Positions 23,054-34,121 of a stretch of 64,000 nt of DNA are shown here, in pieces; within the stretch, counting starts at the first letter, position 1, and each line of letters starts with the position of its first letter. The stretch is from Hamiltosporidium tvaerminnensis (Eukaryota > Microsporidia > Dubosqiidae). The stretch is taken from positions 994,501 to 1,058,500 of the forward strand of contig JAKIMF020000001.1 in NCBI GenBank assembly GCA_022605425.2, read 5' to 3'. Position numbers and translations under genes: made by a program. Under the pieces are notes generated by a model. That model was given only the letters and a program-made list of their open reading frames with translations. It did no database searches and had not been told where the DNA came from.

Positions 23054-23434
23054 TTAAAGACAAGGTATAACTAAAAGAATTTTCTGCTTTTTTTATTATC
23101 TCTATGGGAAAATTACAGTTTTAAAAATTTGAATTTAAAATTTCAGATTAGAATTTAATACAATAGTACTAAAGCATGATTTATCAAATAAGTAAATAAA
23201 ATTTGAATGTACACCTAATTAATATTTTGTTTCTCATTTCTTAGGTATATATTCTCAATTGATTTACAAATAAATTATAAAAAGTTATTAATTATTAGAG
23301 TTTACTATAAATATGGTTTCTTATATAATAAAAATATATTTTGAATCAACTTTCTGTTTTTTTAATTTTAATTTATCAAATATGTTTTGTTTGAAAAAGA
23401 AAAAAAATATTTTAATAAAATTTAATAAATAAAA
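23054..23434. other. intergenic spacer
   Basis: Extremely AT-rich; nothing recognisable. Confidence 0.5.
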
Positions 23435-23971
23435 TTATTTCAAATCCAACAGAGAAACTAAATAATGTAAATAAGTAAATGCCATTGGTGCTATTATATG
23501 CAAATTTTCTTTTATAAACGACTTAATTATATGACAAATCACTATCATTTTAGAATAAATAAAATAATCAAACACAAGTAAAATATCCATAGATTTTTCA
23601 TCTGTAAAAGAATTACATTTTCCATTTTTTATCCAAAAAAAAGATGGATATTTTGAAGGTTTGAAAAGTGTAGCAATATATGCTTCCTGTAATGTATCAA
23701 CACATATAAATCCTACATTGGTTACATTTAGTGCTATATTGCTATAAAAAACATGTTCCTTTCTTTTTTTATAATCTATAATTATTAACCAATCCCCAAT
23801 GTATATTTCATTTATATTTTTTTTATTTATATTAATTAATTTGTATTTGTAACTTATAGATTTTTCTTTAATGTCCATCTTCTTATTATCAAATATTTCT
23901 CTTTTAAAAATTAAAACTAAAAATGTAATAAGTGTACCAAATATTCCTTTCTTCAAATGAACGGAAAACAT
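23435..23971 (-). CDS. membrane thioredoxin-fold-like protein (no CxxC)
   Basis: Intact 178-codon frame from the ATG at 23971, with CCC at 23982-23984 ten bases upstream. A hydrophobic segment near the N-terminus (about residues 9-24, GIFGTLITFLVLIF) suggests a signal or anchor. Residues about 60-135 look like a thioredoxin fold: GDWLIIIDY as the beta strand before the active site, NVGFICVDT, then KYPSFFWIKNGKCNSFTDEKS, which resembles the cis-Pro strand and the KNG turn of PDI/TMX proteins. The usual CxxC is absent. Another hydrophobic stretch lies near the C-terminus. An inactive ER-membrane PDI/TMX relative is my best guess; a different alpha/beta fold is possible. Confidence 0.6.
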   Translation of the reverse strand: MFSVHLKKGIFGTLITFLVLIFKREIFDNKKMDIKEKSISYKYKLININKKNINEIYIGDWLIIIDYKKRKEHVFYSNIALNVTNVGFICVDTLQEAYIATLFKPSKYPSFFWIKNGKCNSFTDEKSMDILLVFDYFIYSKMIVICHIIKSFIKENLHIIAPMAFTYLHYLVSLLDLK

Positions 23972-24580
23972 TTATCTTTAAGGGTAAAGAAGTATTTTAT
24001 AATGTATGGTTATCTAAGAGACAAAATATTTAATAGAAAAAATTGTTTTTTTAACTTTTTTTATGTGTTTATATCCCCAAAATTATATTTTATTTTCTTT
24101 TTGATTCATCTTTTACTTTTCTATTCATTTTTTGTACTTTGAATCAAAACTATAATTTTGATATTCATAAGTGTGATTAACAGTTTTATGTTTTAGTGTT
24201 TTTGCTTGTTTAACATTTTGTTGAATTATCAGATGACTCACTCGTAATATATCTTGGATCGTGTCTCTTCTAGGTCCTATAATTTAAACATAACATTATT
24301 TATACTTAAAGAGATAAAATATTAATAGGTGCTCTTAAAATGGAAAAAGAACCAGAGATAATGCTTATCTGTACAATTATTTAGGAAACTTTCATTTTCT
24401 GTTATAATTTTATTCTAAAATTAATCATTTGATATATTAAAAAAACCATCTAAATATTTGATACTAGATTATTTAAACTATGCTATATATTGTATAAATA
24501 GTTTTTTTAAATGTTGCTTTACTGTGAAAGAATCGATTTTTATAAATAAATAATATTCAGTAGTATTAATTTATATTATA
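23972..24580. other. intergenic, nothing recognised
   Basis: AT-rich region between the thioredoxin-like gene and element B. No supported feature beyond the CCC motif at 23982-23984. Confidence 0.5.
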
Positions 24581-26444
24581 AGTCAGTCACAAATGATACG
24601 TTTGCTAAGATACTGCTACTCTTCTTGAAGGTTTAGGTGATTAAAAACATTTAGGAATAATAGAAGATAGCAGAAGTAATCCAACCGTAGCTCAATCGAT
24701 GAAATAGAAAGCAAGCTGATATTAAGAGCGGAAAAACTTTTCACAATAGATTAAATGCAAAAAATTTATTTTCTGCAACAAAAAACTATGCAATATTGTT
24801 AATTAACTATCACATAGGTGTACTTCGTCCTTAACCGACTGACTTCCATAAGTTGGATGATGCAGTGCATGCAGTGTTGGTGAAGAATAAGGTACATCTT
24901 CGCCCAGGATGTAAAGAGCGTTTGTACCTTTCTAGAACCGAACTTGGAAGAGGCCTAAATAGTGTTGAGTTGCGAAGCGAACATATGCTTTTGCACCTCT
25001 TGGATTGTCTGGAAAAAAGTAAAGAAATATCAACTAGACGAGCAGCAATCCTCAAGGTGAAGAATAATAAAACCCATTTTGCACTAATAAAAGTCTTCTT
25101 AGAAGTAAAGTACAGGTTGGTAGAAGAAGTCACTAAGAAAAGTTTAGAAAAAGCTCAACTTGCAAAACTATATGACGAAATAGAAAAATGAAAACTCCAT
25201 TCAAAGTTATATAATGCAAGAAAAAATGAGCTTTTTAGTGTATGTGACTCTTCAAGATGGCTAAAGAGAGAAAATATTAGGTCACGAAATGAAGCTGTGT
25301 TCTGGTATATCCAGGATAGAAATGTATTCTGGGGAGCAGATGGTGTGGGCCAACACTGCAATAAATCTGGTAAGACTGTTGATCATCTAGCAACTCGATG
25401 TGAAAAAATGCTAGGCCATGACTACACCAGACGACAATGAAAGAGTAAGAGGCATGGACTTACTCCTACTAAATAGATATGAGTTCAAGTTTTCAAAAAG
25501 AATTAGAAGTCATTCAGTTCAAGAAATTCTTGTAATGAGTATACAGAGGTAAGAGTGGACACCAGAATAAAAAATGAGGTCAATATTCGAAATAAAGACC
25601 CGATATATTTATTTTAGACAAGAAGAAGAACATGCTTGCACAGATTAAGTAGGAATCACCTGCCAAGATTTACTTCATTAGTCGAAATGGAGAAACTTAG
25701 GAAATGAGAACTGTTCGTCAATTTGTTAGGTTTTATTTATAATTTAGTGTTTATATAACCCCTTATGAGATGACTTAGAACGGTATTGTCATAAAATACT
25801 ATAAATGATACCTCTAAAGACCGCAAATCTTCATGAATGAAGAGCACTGGTATTTAATCTTTTAGTGAGTTGCATCCCTTTGTATTTGGAAATCAGTTTG
25901 CACGGACGAGTAAAAAGTGTTTCAATTTTTTGCGAATTCGTTCGGCCTTTAAGAAAAGAATACATGTAATAAATCTCTGTAACAGCTTAAGCTTTTAACA
26001 GGGGCTTCTATAGCACTCCAAAAAATACCTTCCTGTACCCTCCGTTAAAAACCGCTGATATAGAGGCATACATTCAATCGATGGTACTTAAGAATACAGT
26101 TAAACAATTTCCTTTGGCCGACAAAAACTACTTGAGTCGGGATAAAATGCCGAATAGAGGTGGGAAAGAGCCACAGTGGATGTTATTAAGAGATCTGAGA
26201 TGCATGGGGAACCAACAACCTCTCTAAAATAAGCCAGAAACTATTAATATGGTGTTAAACATTGAAAAAAAATAATAAACCGCTTATTTTGAAGGAACAA
26301 CAGAGTTAGAAGAACAGATAATAAATATAAATGAAGAGTTAGATATAGAGCTAAAGAGAGTGGTACATGAAATAAAAGGAAATATATAATAGTGTTAGAA
26401 TGCTTATTACTTAGGAATTCTAAAATTTATTAAATATTTATTAA
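24581..26444 (+). mobile_element. RLE-type retrotransposon, copy B, 5'-truncated
   Basis: It begins abruptly with aagtcagtcacaaatgatac, matching element A at about 21388, and runs through the zinc finger and endonuclease to a degenerate 3' end near 26444. 5' truncation is typical of incomplete target-primed reverse transcription. It has many stops and indels. A 213-bp MITE lies inside at 25845-26057. In the zinc-finger region it shares variants with copy C and not with A. I could not identify target duplications. Confidence 0.82.
25837..26065. mobile_element. hAT-type MITE inside retrotransposon B
   Basis: Compared with copies A and C, element B is interrupted inside the sequence atgtagaggcatac. 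The insert (25845-26057, 213 bp) starts cactggtatttaat and ends gttaaaaaccgctg, imperfect terminal inverted repeats of 14 bp. It is flanked by 8-bp duplications atgaagag (25837-25844) and atatagag (26058-26065), each one change from the undisrupted atgtagag. Eight-bp duplications and CAGYGG-type ends are hAT hallmarks. The termini match the larger hAT element at 12736-15887, its likely source of transposase. Confidence 0.85.
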
Positions 26445-26639
26445 ATTCAAATTAAAAAAAGCGTTAAAAAATATATTTTTTATAGCCTTATGCTAGAGAT
26501 ATCAACAAATAATATTTTATTTCAGGTAATTTACAATAAGAAGACAAATATTTTCTTTACTTGGGTCTTTTTGATAATAAATTTAAAAGCGGTAAATCAA
26601 ATTTTTTTATTTTTATAACGAAATGGACTATAAATGTTC

Positions 26640-28790
26640 GAATATAGATTTCAGGGAGAAACATGAAAACTTGTATTCTGGGTTTATCAAGAAAAAATTT
26701 AATTTTTATAGGCACGATGAATGTACATTGCAAAATAATATCTATTTTATTTTCAAATGAATTTCAATTGAATTTTAAGGATATAAATGAAGATGATACT
26801 GATATTAAAATATGTATAAATACAAAAGCAATAACTTATGATGATTTTTTGTATTTTATTAGAATAATAAAAGATAAATACGAAGTAAAAGAATTATAAA
26901 ACTTAAGGATTTGGTATGGATTATACATATACTTGATTTTATTTAATTCGTTAGAGATAAAAAATTTGTGTAATTACACGTCTTCTTTTGCTGCCTATAA
27001 TTTTTAATGGTGAGAATATTTATGAAAAACGGAATTTTTTTAAAAAAGCACACATATCTCTAACATTTTTAAAGATTATTTCACGTGAATTCAGTACAAT
27101 AATTTTTATAAGGTAAAATTATTCGAAGAGAAAATCTCATTAGATCAAATTTAAAATTGTATTAGTAATTATTTTGATACTAACAGTATAAAAAATACTC
27201 ATTTTGTTTATTTGAATTCAAATTTGATAGCACAGATAGAAAAAGGCATGAAATATAATACGGAGTTCAAATATAGTGCAAAAATATTTTTGGAGGATTC
27301 CGAATTCAAAGAATATTTTTACCTGCGAATAGGCCAATTTATAATATATCATATATTTTACAAACTGTGCTTTTTTCTTCAGAAGAAGATGTCTATTTTT
27401 ATCCTTGGGAGAACATGAATTTTTTGAGGTATTGAGTCAAAATTTTAGTCTTAAAAATTTAAAAGCTTATATTTCTTTTTTTGTCGATTCTAAGCGATTT
27501 CAGAAAATTATTTTAGGAATCCGAAATTGCTAACACAAATAAATTTTTATTATTCTTCTTCAACATACATAAAATCACCAGAGAAAACATACACATATCT
27601 ACAAAATATTATTTCCTTATTTAAGCTTGAAATTTTAGTTAAAAAAATATTTCAAATTTATTGGAACTTAATACAAATAAACAAACTTTTGTTAAAAAAA
27701 TAGATATAAATTCTTTTATAGATATTAATAAAATATTAATTACATCGCTCGAGTTAGAAAGCAATCTATATCAAATATATCGGTTTAATCGAATATTTTT
27801 TTAATTTATCACTTTTTAAATTTGAAATGCACACCTCAAATCCTCATTCGTTCACAAAAAATTAAACATATTATTCAAAAAGTTTCTATAGAAGGTTTGG
27901 TTTTCAATAATATGCCTATAAATAACACTATTAAGGAATTATGTATATAAGATCCGAATTCACAAATAATTTCTTAGCTGAATTTTTATTACTACCTAAT
28001 TTAAATAGTATAGAACTTTTCACCTGTAAAGCGTTTTTTAGTAAAAAAAAATTGAATATAAGAAACACAAAAAAATGAACAATTTGTCTATTTATGGAAG
28101 TTATTCTGAGAATTCAGAAGATTTTGTTGAATTTATAATTAGTTTATTAAATTTAAAATCCATGCTTTTTCGTAATAATATAAACTTAAATGTATTTAAT
28201 CCTAATTGTAGCAAAAATAAGATCAACCTGAATAATTTAGGAAATCTGCATTATATACATGAAAATGAATTTCTAAATTATTTCCCCGACTTTTTTAATC
28301 TAAAATCAATCAGATATTTGATAATGGGTTACGAATATAAAGAAGGTTCTATTAAAAAATTGTCTCTTAATGAGAGCTTGAAAAATATTCAATCACTTTC
28401 ATTAGATAAGTTTAAAATAGGTACTTTGTTATGAATTCAATGTAAAGTTATATAAACATAACAAATCTATACTTGGATGATTGTAAATTCATCGATATAC
28501 CCTTTTCGAAATATTCGACAGAAAAAAAACGTATATGATCGAGAATTTAACTCTTAATCAAGTATTTTAAACAAAATTTGTATGTTTTTTTTATCAAATC
28601 TAATACATTTAAAATTTTTATATCTACGAAACTTAAATTTTCCAATTGAACCTATGAAATGGATAAAATAATTTCGTTAGATAAATCTAAAAGTATGATA
28701 GAAATAATGATTGATAAAAAAATTCGAAGTCAAATCATCAATCAATCAAAAGAACTGAAATTTCCCAATAATCTGGAAATATATACATTT
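26640..28790 (+). pseudogene. decayed LRR-protein gene
   Basis: Several open fragments lie in the same strand but different frames. One at 26663-26899 contains IKICINTKAITYDDFLYFIRIIKDKY, similar in pattern to the N-terminal region of the LRR protein at 9505-11916 (VEVIVYMKSNDF..FAYFIKILQDYD). Another at 28075-28434 has LRR-like strings such as LKSIRYLIMGYEYKEGSIK and SLKNIQSLSLDKFKIG. The fragments between (27212-27418 and 27440-27790) are Leu/Lys/Asn-rich with stops. The order and length (about 2.1 kb) fit one dead gene of the same family. Confidence 0.65.
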
Positions 28791-28809
28791 TAAAATTTAC
28801 TTATTTGAT

Positions 28810-29768
28810 AAAATAAACTTTCTTATTTAAAAATATCGCATCTTTTTAAAACAGTGGCATAAGTTATATTGTTATAATGGCATTAAATAATTTCTAGATT
28901 TAACATAAATAACTGTTTTCCCAGCATACCATCGGTACCCCTTGCGATGCCTACGTCCCAAAGCCTTTCATCTACCAGGTGAGTAAAGCCTAAATAATAG
29001 GCGAGGCAGTTGCCAAAATTCGTTATGCCTGTTGCATAGAGTATGATCGAAGGCCGAAGCCCCCTCAGACAATGCTGCATTCCCACTTACTCCAAACTTT
29101 CCTAACCCAATAAACTTATAACTAAGACATATATAGGGCAAAATATATGGGCTCTACCAGACAGTGCTGTGTTCTTTATTTTTAGCTTGTTCCTTCCCCC
29201 ACGGATAGAACAGAATCCACAAATAACTTAAAGCTTCACCAAATTAAAAGCATTTCCTGGATATCTTCTTTTGACCGATTAGGTTGTCATCTAAACGTAA
29301 ATTTCTTTTTTCAAAGAATAAAGGGGGCATAATCCGGAGATCGAATCTGGCTCCGGTGATTAATTTCCGATATACATACCACAAGACCATTTACATAGTG
29401 AATGCCATACCAAAACGAATGACCTGCTACTTAGAATTCCTGTTCGTCCGAATGGTATATTTTTTGAGTATCGCACAGCGCAAAATTTTATATTCCGAGT
29501 GAGCAAGGCTAGGTTTTCATAAATTTACGCGGAAATTTCTGCAAAGTTCAGGCGTAGTTTCAAATATAGTTACACAAAAAACTACTAAATAGGTTTGTAG
29601 AAAATGTTTCGCCATTTATTTCTTAGACTTTCTTCTTCTCATATAAACACTAATTGAACAACCGAAGATGTCGTGTGGTTTTATTCAAAAAAAAATTCCA
29701 ACAATGATTTCAAACATAAATTTCACATATTCATTGGAAAGCAGATGGTTTATGAAGTTATTATCCTC
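28810..29768. mobile_element. 743-bp interspersed repeat, copy 2 (carries a nested SINE-like insert)
   Basis: Collinear with 13164-13906: atcttttaaaacagtggca-like start, then cgtcccaaag..catctaccaggtg, a Gly/Pro-coding GC-rich middle, cgagtgagcaaggctaggtt and a tcctccctccc end. A further about 227 bp (29170-29396) has been inserted. The edges are approximate. Confidence 0.75.
29170..29396 (-). mobile_element. tRNA-derived SINE-like element
   Basis: The insert interrupts repeat copy 2 between partial duplications of the form agtg..tg (29163-29169 and 29397-29404). On the minus strand it begins with a tRNA-like unit (29323-29395). The A-box-like string is tggtcttgtggtatg, the B-box-like string is agattcgatct, and the loop and stem ccagattcgatctccgg form an imperfect T-arm. 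The distance between the boxes suits a tRNA. The rest is unrelated sequence ending in an A-rich tail (ctaaaaataaagaaca). This is the classic layout of a pol III-transcribed SINE. Only one copy is seen here, and a decayed tRNA gene is the alternative. Confidence 0.55.
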
Positions 29769-29917
29769 CCTCCCTAAAAGTAAAATCTACAAAATGAAAG
29801 TTAAACATTTTATATTAAAACCAAAAGACATAAATAATAAAATTTCTTACAAAATATTTAATATTGAAAATATAAAAAAGAAAAAAATGTTTTATATTCA
29901 TAAAAAAAGTAGTCCCT

Positions 29918-31339
29918 ATGGAGATAGAATTGTTAAATGAATATATAAATGAAGAAATGTATTGGTCAGCACTTTCTATTGGGGAATATTTATTTAATAA
30001 AAATGGTAATACCGAGAACTTTTATATAATAACACAATCTTTATATGGATTGTGTTTTTACGAGAGATGTATTTCTTTATGTAATAAATATCCTGAATAT
30101 TTAAAATATTACGAAATACAAAATTTATTTTTAAAATGTTTTCATAAATCTTCATCGGATGAAAAAATCGATGAAAGTATTTTACATGAAAAAACTGTTA
30201 ATATAAATGTGACAAGTATTAGATTAGAAATTGAGCAAAAATCTGTTCGAAAATTTTTAGAAGCAAATATAAATTTCGATTCTATTCGTAAAAAGTTATT
30301 AATTGATGCAGTTATGACAGATAATAGAAACTTTGAAGCACTTTTTATTTTAAAAAATGAAAATCTGTGTAGTAAAAATGAAATGCTAAAAGTTTTGGAA
30401 AAATTAGAAAATTTAGAATTAAAAAAATTATACGGCGAAATTTTGTATCCAAAAGATATTTGTTTCAATTTTTATGAATCAAATTTCATTTCTCCTCACA
30501 TAAGTGAAAAACTCGCAAAAAAACTTTATAAAAAAAATTGTTTACCTGAACTGTTCAATCTTGGTGTTTTTATGGTCAAAAATTTTCCTAAATATGATAG
30601 ATCATACATAATTCTTGGAATATATTTCTTTGCAAAAAATAATTACAATGAAGCAAAAAAATGTTTCTATGAATCTGTTAAAATAAACAAATCTGGTGGA
30701 AAAGGCTGGCTTTATTTAGGTCTGGCATATTCTTTAGGAAATGAATCAGAAAATGCACTTTCATGTTTTCGCACAGCCGAAAAATACATGGTTGGCTCTT
30801 ATAAACCAAACATGTATATTGGCTACGAATATCATATAATGAATCATCCAAAACAAGCTTGTATTTATTATAGAAAAGCACTTAAAATAAAAAATTCGTT
30901 AAATATTTACAAAAAATATGTCTCAATGCTGATTTATTATGAAGGATACAAAGAAGCTCATAAAATTTTAAATTCAGATGTAATTGATTTTAAAAATGCA
31001 GATTCTATTACGATTTCAACTTTTGCTTTATTAAATTGTTACTGTAATTTATTTTTAGGAAATATCAAAGAGGCTGATTTACATCTGCAGAATTGTCAAA
31101 ACGATTGGAAATATTATGCAACGCGTGGGTTTATATATCATATGCGGATAAAAGCGTTGGATGCAATAAATAATTATCAAGAGGCTTTGATAAGGAAAGG
31201 AGAATGTAAAATACTCAGAGATCTTTTAGAACTTTCCATACAGAATTTAAATGAAAACATAAATACAATTGTTTTTGAATTCGCAGCCGATTTATTCGAT
31301 TTTTTAGATTTGAAAAGCCTAGATTTGCTTAGTTTATAA
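29918..31339 (+). CDS. CDC16: anaphase-promoting complex TPR subunit Cdc16/APC6
   Basis: Intact 473-codon frame from the ATG at 29918, with CCC at 29914-29916 directly before it. Tetratricopeptide repeats occupy about residues 215-440, for example YIILGIYFFAKNNYNEAKKC and GWLYLGLAYSLGNESENALS. The string CFRTAEKYMVGSYKPNMYIG is close to the FRTAxxxFxGSHxPxLYIGMEY stretch that characterises Cdc16/APC6 rather than Cdc23 or Cdc27. In the APC/C ubiquitin ligase this subunit forms part of the TPR arc that holds Cdc26 and supports co-activator binding, which drives the metaphase-anaphase step. It is much shorter than yeast Cdc16, missing most of the disordered N-terminus. No lesion was seen. Confidence 0.85.
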   Translation: MEIELLNEYINEEMYWSALSIGEYLFNKNGNTENFYIITQSLYGLCFYERCISLCNKYPEYLKYYEIQNLFLKCFHKSSSDEKIDESILHEKTVNINVTSIRLEIEQKSVRKFLEANINFDSIRKKLLIDAVMTDNRNFEALFILKNENLCSKNEMLKVLEKLENLELKKLYGEILYPKDICFNFYESNFISPHISEKLAKKLYKKNCLPELFNLGVFMVKNFPKYDRSYIILGIYFFAKNNYNEAKKCFYESVKINKSGGKGWLYLGLAYSLGNESENALSCFRTAEKYMVGSYKPNMYIGYEYHIMNHPKQACIYYRKALKIKNSLNIYKKYVSMLIYYEGYKEAHKILNSDVIDFKNADSITISTFALLNCYCNLFLGNIKEADLHLQNCQNDWKYYATRGFIYHMRIKALDAINNYQEALIRKGECKILRDLLELSIQNLNENINTIVFEFAADLFDFLDLKSLDLLSL

Positions 31340-31630
31340 GTTTTTATAGTCTCATTTTTAATCTCTATTTTATTATCACGAACATTGAATCAATAAATAT
31401 AATTTCTCCAAATTTTTCTTTAAATATTTATTTTGAGAAAATTCGTTATACTTTATATAAAATTCATACATTGATTATTCCTTATAATAGTAATTTAATA
31501 ATTGAATATTTTGAAAATTTTTCTACATCAATTATACAATTTAGTTTCTTCATAGTATTTTGATTAAAGATATCCTAGTTTTTCTTCACACAAAATAGAT
31601 AGAAAACAATTTTATAACAGTTGATTTCAT
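31340..31630. other. downstream region of Cdc16
   Basis: AT-rich; a possible TPR or Cys-free coding remnant is not convincing. The left target duplication (31621-31630) of the 240-bp element lies at its end. Confidence 0.45.
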
Positions 31631-31880
31631 TAATTCATCCTTGGCACTACAGCTCTTTACAAGTCTTGGCCTCCCTTAGTACTACCGCCCACCGGTCTTT
31701 TTCCAGTGGGTTTGTTTACTTATCGAGTTTCGTAACAAGGTGGTTTTAAAGGGTGGGTTGTTAGCCCTACGCCCAACCCCAACATGGAGGATCAGTCCCT
31801 TTTAGTCGCCTCTTACGACAAGCAAAGAATAATCCAAGCCAATTCTGCTTTCGGCATGTAGGAAAAACAATTGATTTCAT
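31621..31880. mobile_element. 240-bp GC-rich short element, copy 1, with target duplication
   Basis: ttgatttcat at 31621-31630 is repeated at 31871-31880 and brackets 31631-31870. The insert shares end-to-end similarity with 58673-58909, including accgcccaccggtctttttc, tttcgtaacaaggtgg and ttttagtcgcctcttacgac. Two copies of equal length (240 and 237 bp), each with its own target duplication, mean this is a complete mobile unit. It has no frame. From memory, the GC-rich block recalls the region ahead of the endonuclease ORF in animal RTE-type elements; this is not verified. Confidence 0.75.
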
Positions 31881-32024
31881 AACAATTAATCTGTGTATGA
31901 ACTTGCTATTGAATTATTTGCTGGAAAAAAATAATTGATTTACTTAATTTAAATCTACAATCTTATATCTTATTATTTGCAAACTGAGAAATAAAATTTA
32001 AAATAAAGCACATTTATTAAATCT

Positions 32025-32567
32025 TCATTTTTTATTTAAAAGCATTTCAATACTTTTTTGAAACAAAGATATATCTTCTTTACATTTACTTATCAACTGT
32101 CTACATATTTCGTATTCGATTTTATCAGAATTCATATCAAAATCATTACAAAATAAAAATACCAAATCAATCTTATCTTTGATATTCTGACCAATTAAAT
32201 ATAATCTATTTGCATATTTCTCATGTATTAAACACTTTTCCATCAGATTTGTAATATAATTTTTAATTTCTTTACGTTTTTCTATCATTAAAACCATAAA
32301 ATCTTCCAATAATCTTTTATAAAAATCATTAGAAAATACAGTATTGTTTTCCTCAGAATTTGTATCAGTAGATACCGAAGTATTTCTATACCTATCAGAT
32401 CTCATTTGAAGATATTTGCGAGCTCTCATCTGTGTAGAAAAAGTGTTATCCTTTATTTCAGGCAAATGCCCATTTTTCAAATCTAAAAACGCATATTTTT
32501 GATTTTTATTATTTATATCATCACTGCTAAGTATAAAACTATTTATAAAAAGCAAAAAAATATACAT
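32025..32567 (-). CDS. predicted secreted protein
   Basis: Intact 180-codon frame with an ATG at 32567. The N-terminus MYIFLLFINSFILSSDD is a good signal peptide with likely cleavage near residue 15. The mature part is hydrophilic and mostly helical, with RARKYLQMRSDRYRN around residues 48-62 and a Lys/Glu-rich second half containing several Cys and Tyr. It has no second membrane segment. There is no CCC motif near the start. I know no family; a secreted parasite-specific protein is likely. Confidence 0.62.
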   Translation of the reverse strand: MYIFLLFINSFILSSDDINNKNQKYAFLDLKNGHLPEIKDNTFSTQMRARKYLQMRSDRYRNTSVSTDTNSEENNTVFSNDFYKRLLEDFMVLMIEKRKEIKNYITNLMEKCLIHEKYANRLYLIGQNIKDKIDLVFLFCNDFDMNSDKIEYEICRQLISKCKEDISLFQKSIEMLLNKK

Positions 32568-34121
32568 TTAATCAAATCAAATTTTTATTATTTTATAAAA
32601 ATATTTTTTTAATTTAATTAATTATAGAATCAAACACATCTAAATTAAACACTAATTTTAAAATTTAAACAGATTAATCTATGTTAGTAAAAAAAATATT
32701 TAAATACATAATTTATATTTTCATTAAATCTTTTTCAGAATGAATTATAGAATCAAAACCTTATTTTAAATTTAAAATAAATTTAATAATTAATTTTATT
32801 TTCTAACGCAATAAGAAATGTTCAATCCAATTAAATTCAAAGTAAAACATCGTAATTTAATTTTTAGTATCTTACAATATTTTTTTAATTTATCAAATAT
32901 ATTTTTCTAATTTTTAAAAATATTCATTATAAAACATACATCTTAAAAAACCTTTTAATTAAAATATAAACTTATTTTAATCTATAAACTTAAAAAAAAT
33001 TCATTTTCTTTACAATGAAATACTTAGATTGATTTAATTTAGATTATAAGAATATATAAAACTACAACTCAATATATCAACTCATAGAAGAATATATAAA
33101 GTGATAAAACCCAAAATATAATAATTATATACTATAACTCTTCTTTAAAAATACCATTAAAATTAATAATGGTTTTAGATACAAAAATATAAAATTAGGA
33201 TTTTAAATATTCCTATCTTGTTTCACCCCCTTTTTATGTAATTTTTATTACATCTAAAGCACCGACAGCAATGTCTCCACCTCTAAGTGGTTCTCTGCAT
33301 TTAATACATCGAGTAGTCTTACAGTAATAAAATGAACCTGAGACTAACCATCTCACTTTATTTAAATTCTTTAGTAACAAAAAACCAACTTTAAAAAACA
33401 AATATAAAGTTACATTCATAAGATTTTGTAGCAATATTTATAGGAGAAAGCAATTGTCTTTTTAAAATATTATGTCAGTTTTAAAACATAAATTTTATTT
33501 TAATAAACATAACTCTTCTTTACAAAAAAGTATTTTCAAAAAGGAAACCAACTAAGTAATGAAAAGTAAAAAAGAAAAAAAATATTTTTAACTCTGAATT
33601 TTATTAAATAAATTTATATTTTTCTATTTAGTAAATTAAAATTACAATAAAAAATTGTTTTAAATATAAGTAAGAATTATTAATCTTATCTTAAGTTTAA
33701 ATTAGTAAAATTACAATAAAAAATTGTTTTAAATATAAGTAAGAATTATTGATCTTATTTTTCTATTTAGTAAATATTCTCTAATTATTTACAATATTAG
33801 AGCTACTAATCATTTGTATACAATTATAAGTATATTACTTAAATATTTATTACCTTACTTAGTAATACAATTATTATAATTCAATCTATTAACTGTACTT
33901 CGATTATTACTAAATATTCTTGATTGTAAATAAATTTATCTTTTTTTACAAAGAATCAATAAATATTGATTTAAGAAAATATAAATTAATCAACTAACCA
34001 TGTCTTATAAGTAATGATCAATATAATTCTTATAAATAAATTTAGAAATATTATTCTTTAAAATATTATGTTTTGAAAAAAGGTTTTTGGTTCAAAAATA
34101 TTATGTCATATAATTCACTTA
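32568..34121. other. long intergenic region with small direct repeats
   Basis: Extremely AT-rich. A block of about 50 bp centred on acaataaaaaattgttttaa occurs twice, at 33637-33689 and 33706-33758. A string near 33590-33612 (taactctgaattttattaaa) resembles the 3' end of the RLE retrotransposon. A minus-strand frame at 33234-33419 has a CxxC pair (CIKCREPLRGG) but is too short and isolated to call. Confidence 0.5.

Noticed and set aside
28883-29086. 67-codon minus-strand frame in repeat copy 2
   Set aside because: The sequence is part of the 743-bp repeat, and equivalent positions in the other copies contain stops.
31680-31860. SSU rRNA 3'-end-like string tttcgtaacaaggtgg
   Set aside because: The surrounding helices of the rRNA 3' end are absent, and the whole 240-bp unit recurs with target duplications, so it is a mobile element and not an rRNA gene.
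33234-33434. Short minus-strand frame with CIKCREPLRGGD, which recalls a PARP-type zinc finger
   Set aside because: Only one Cys pair is present, no ATG near its beginning other than an internal one, and no other part of such a domain follows. Too weak to call.
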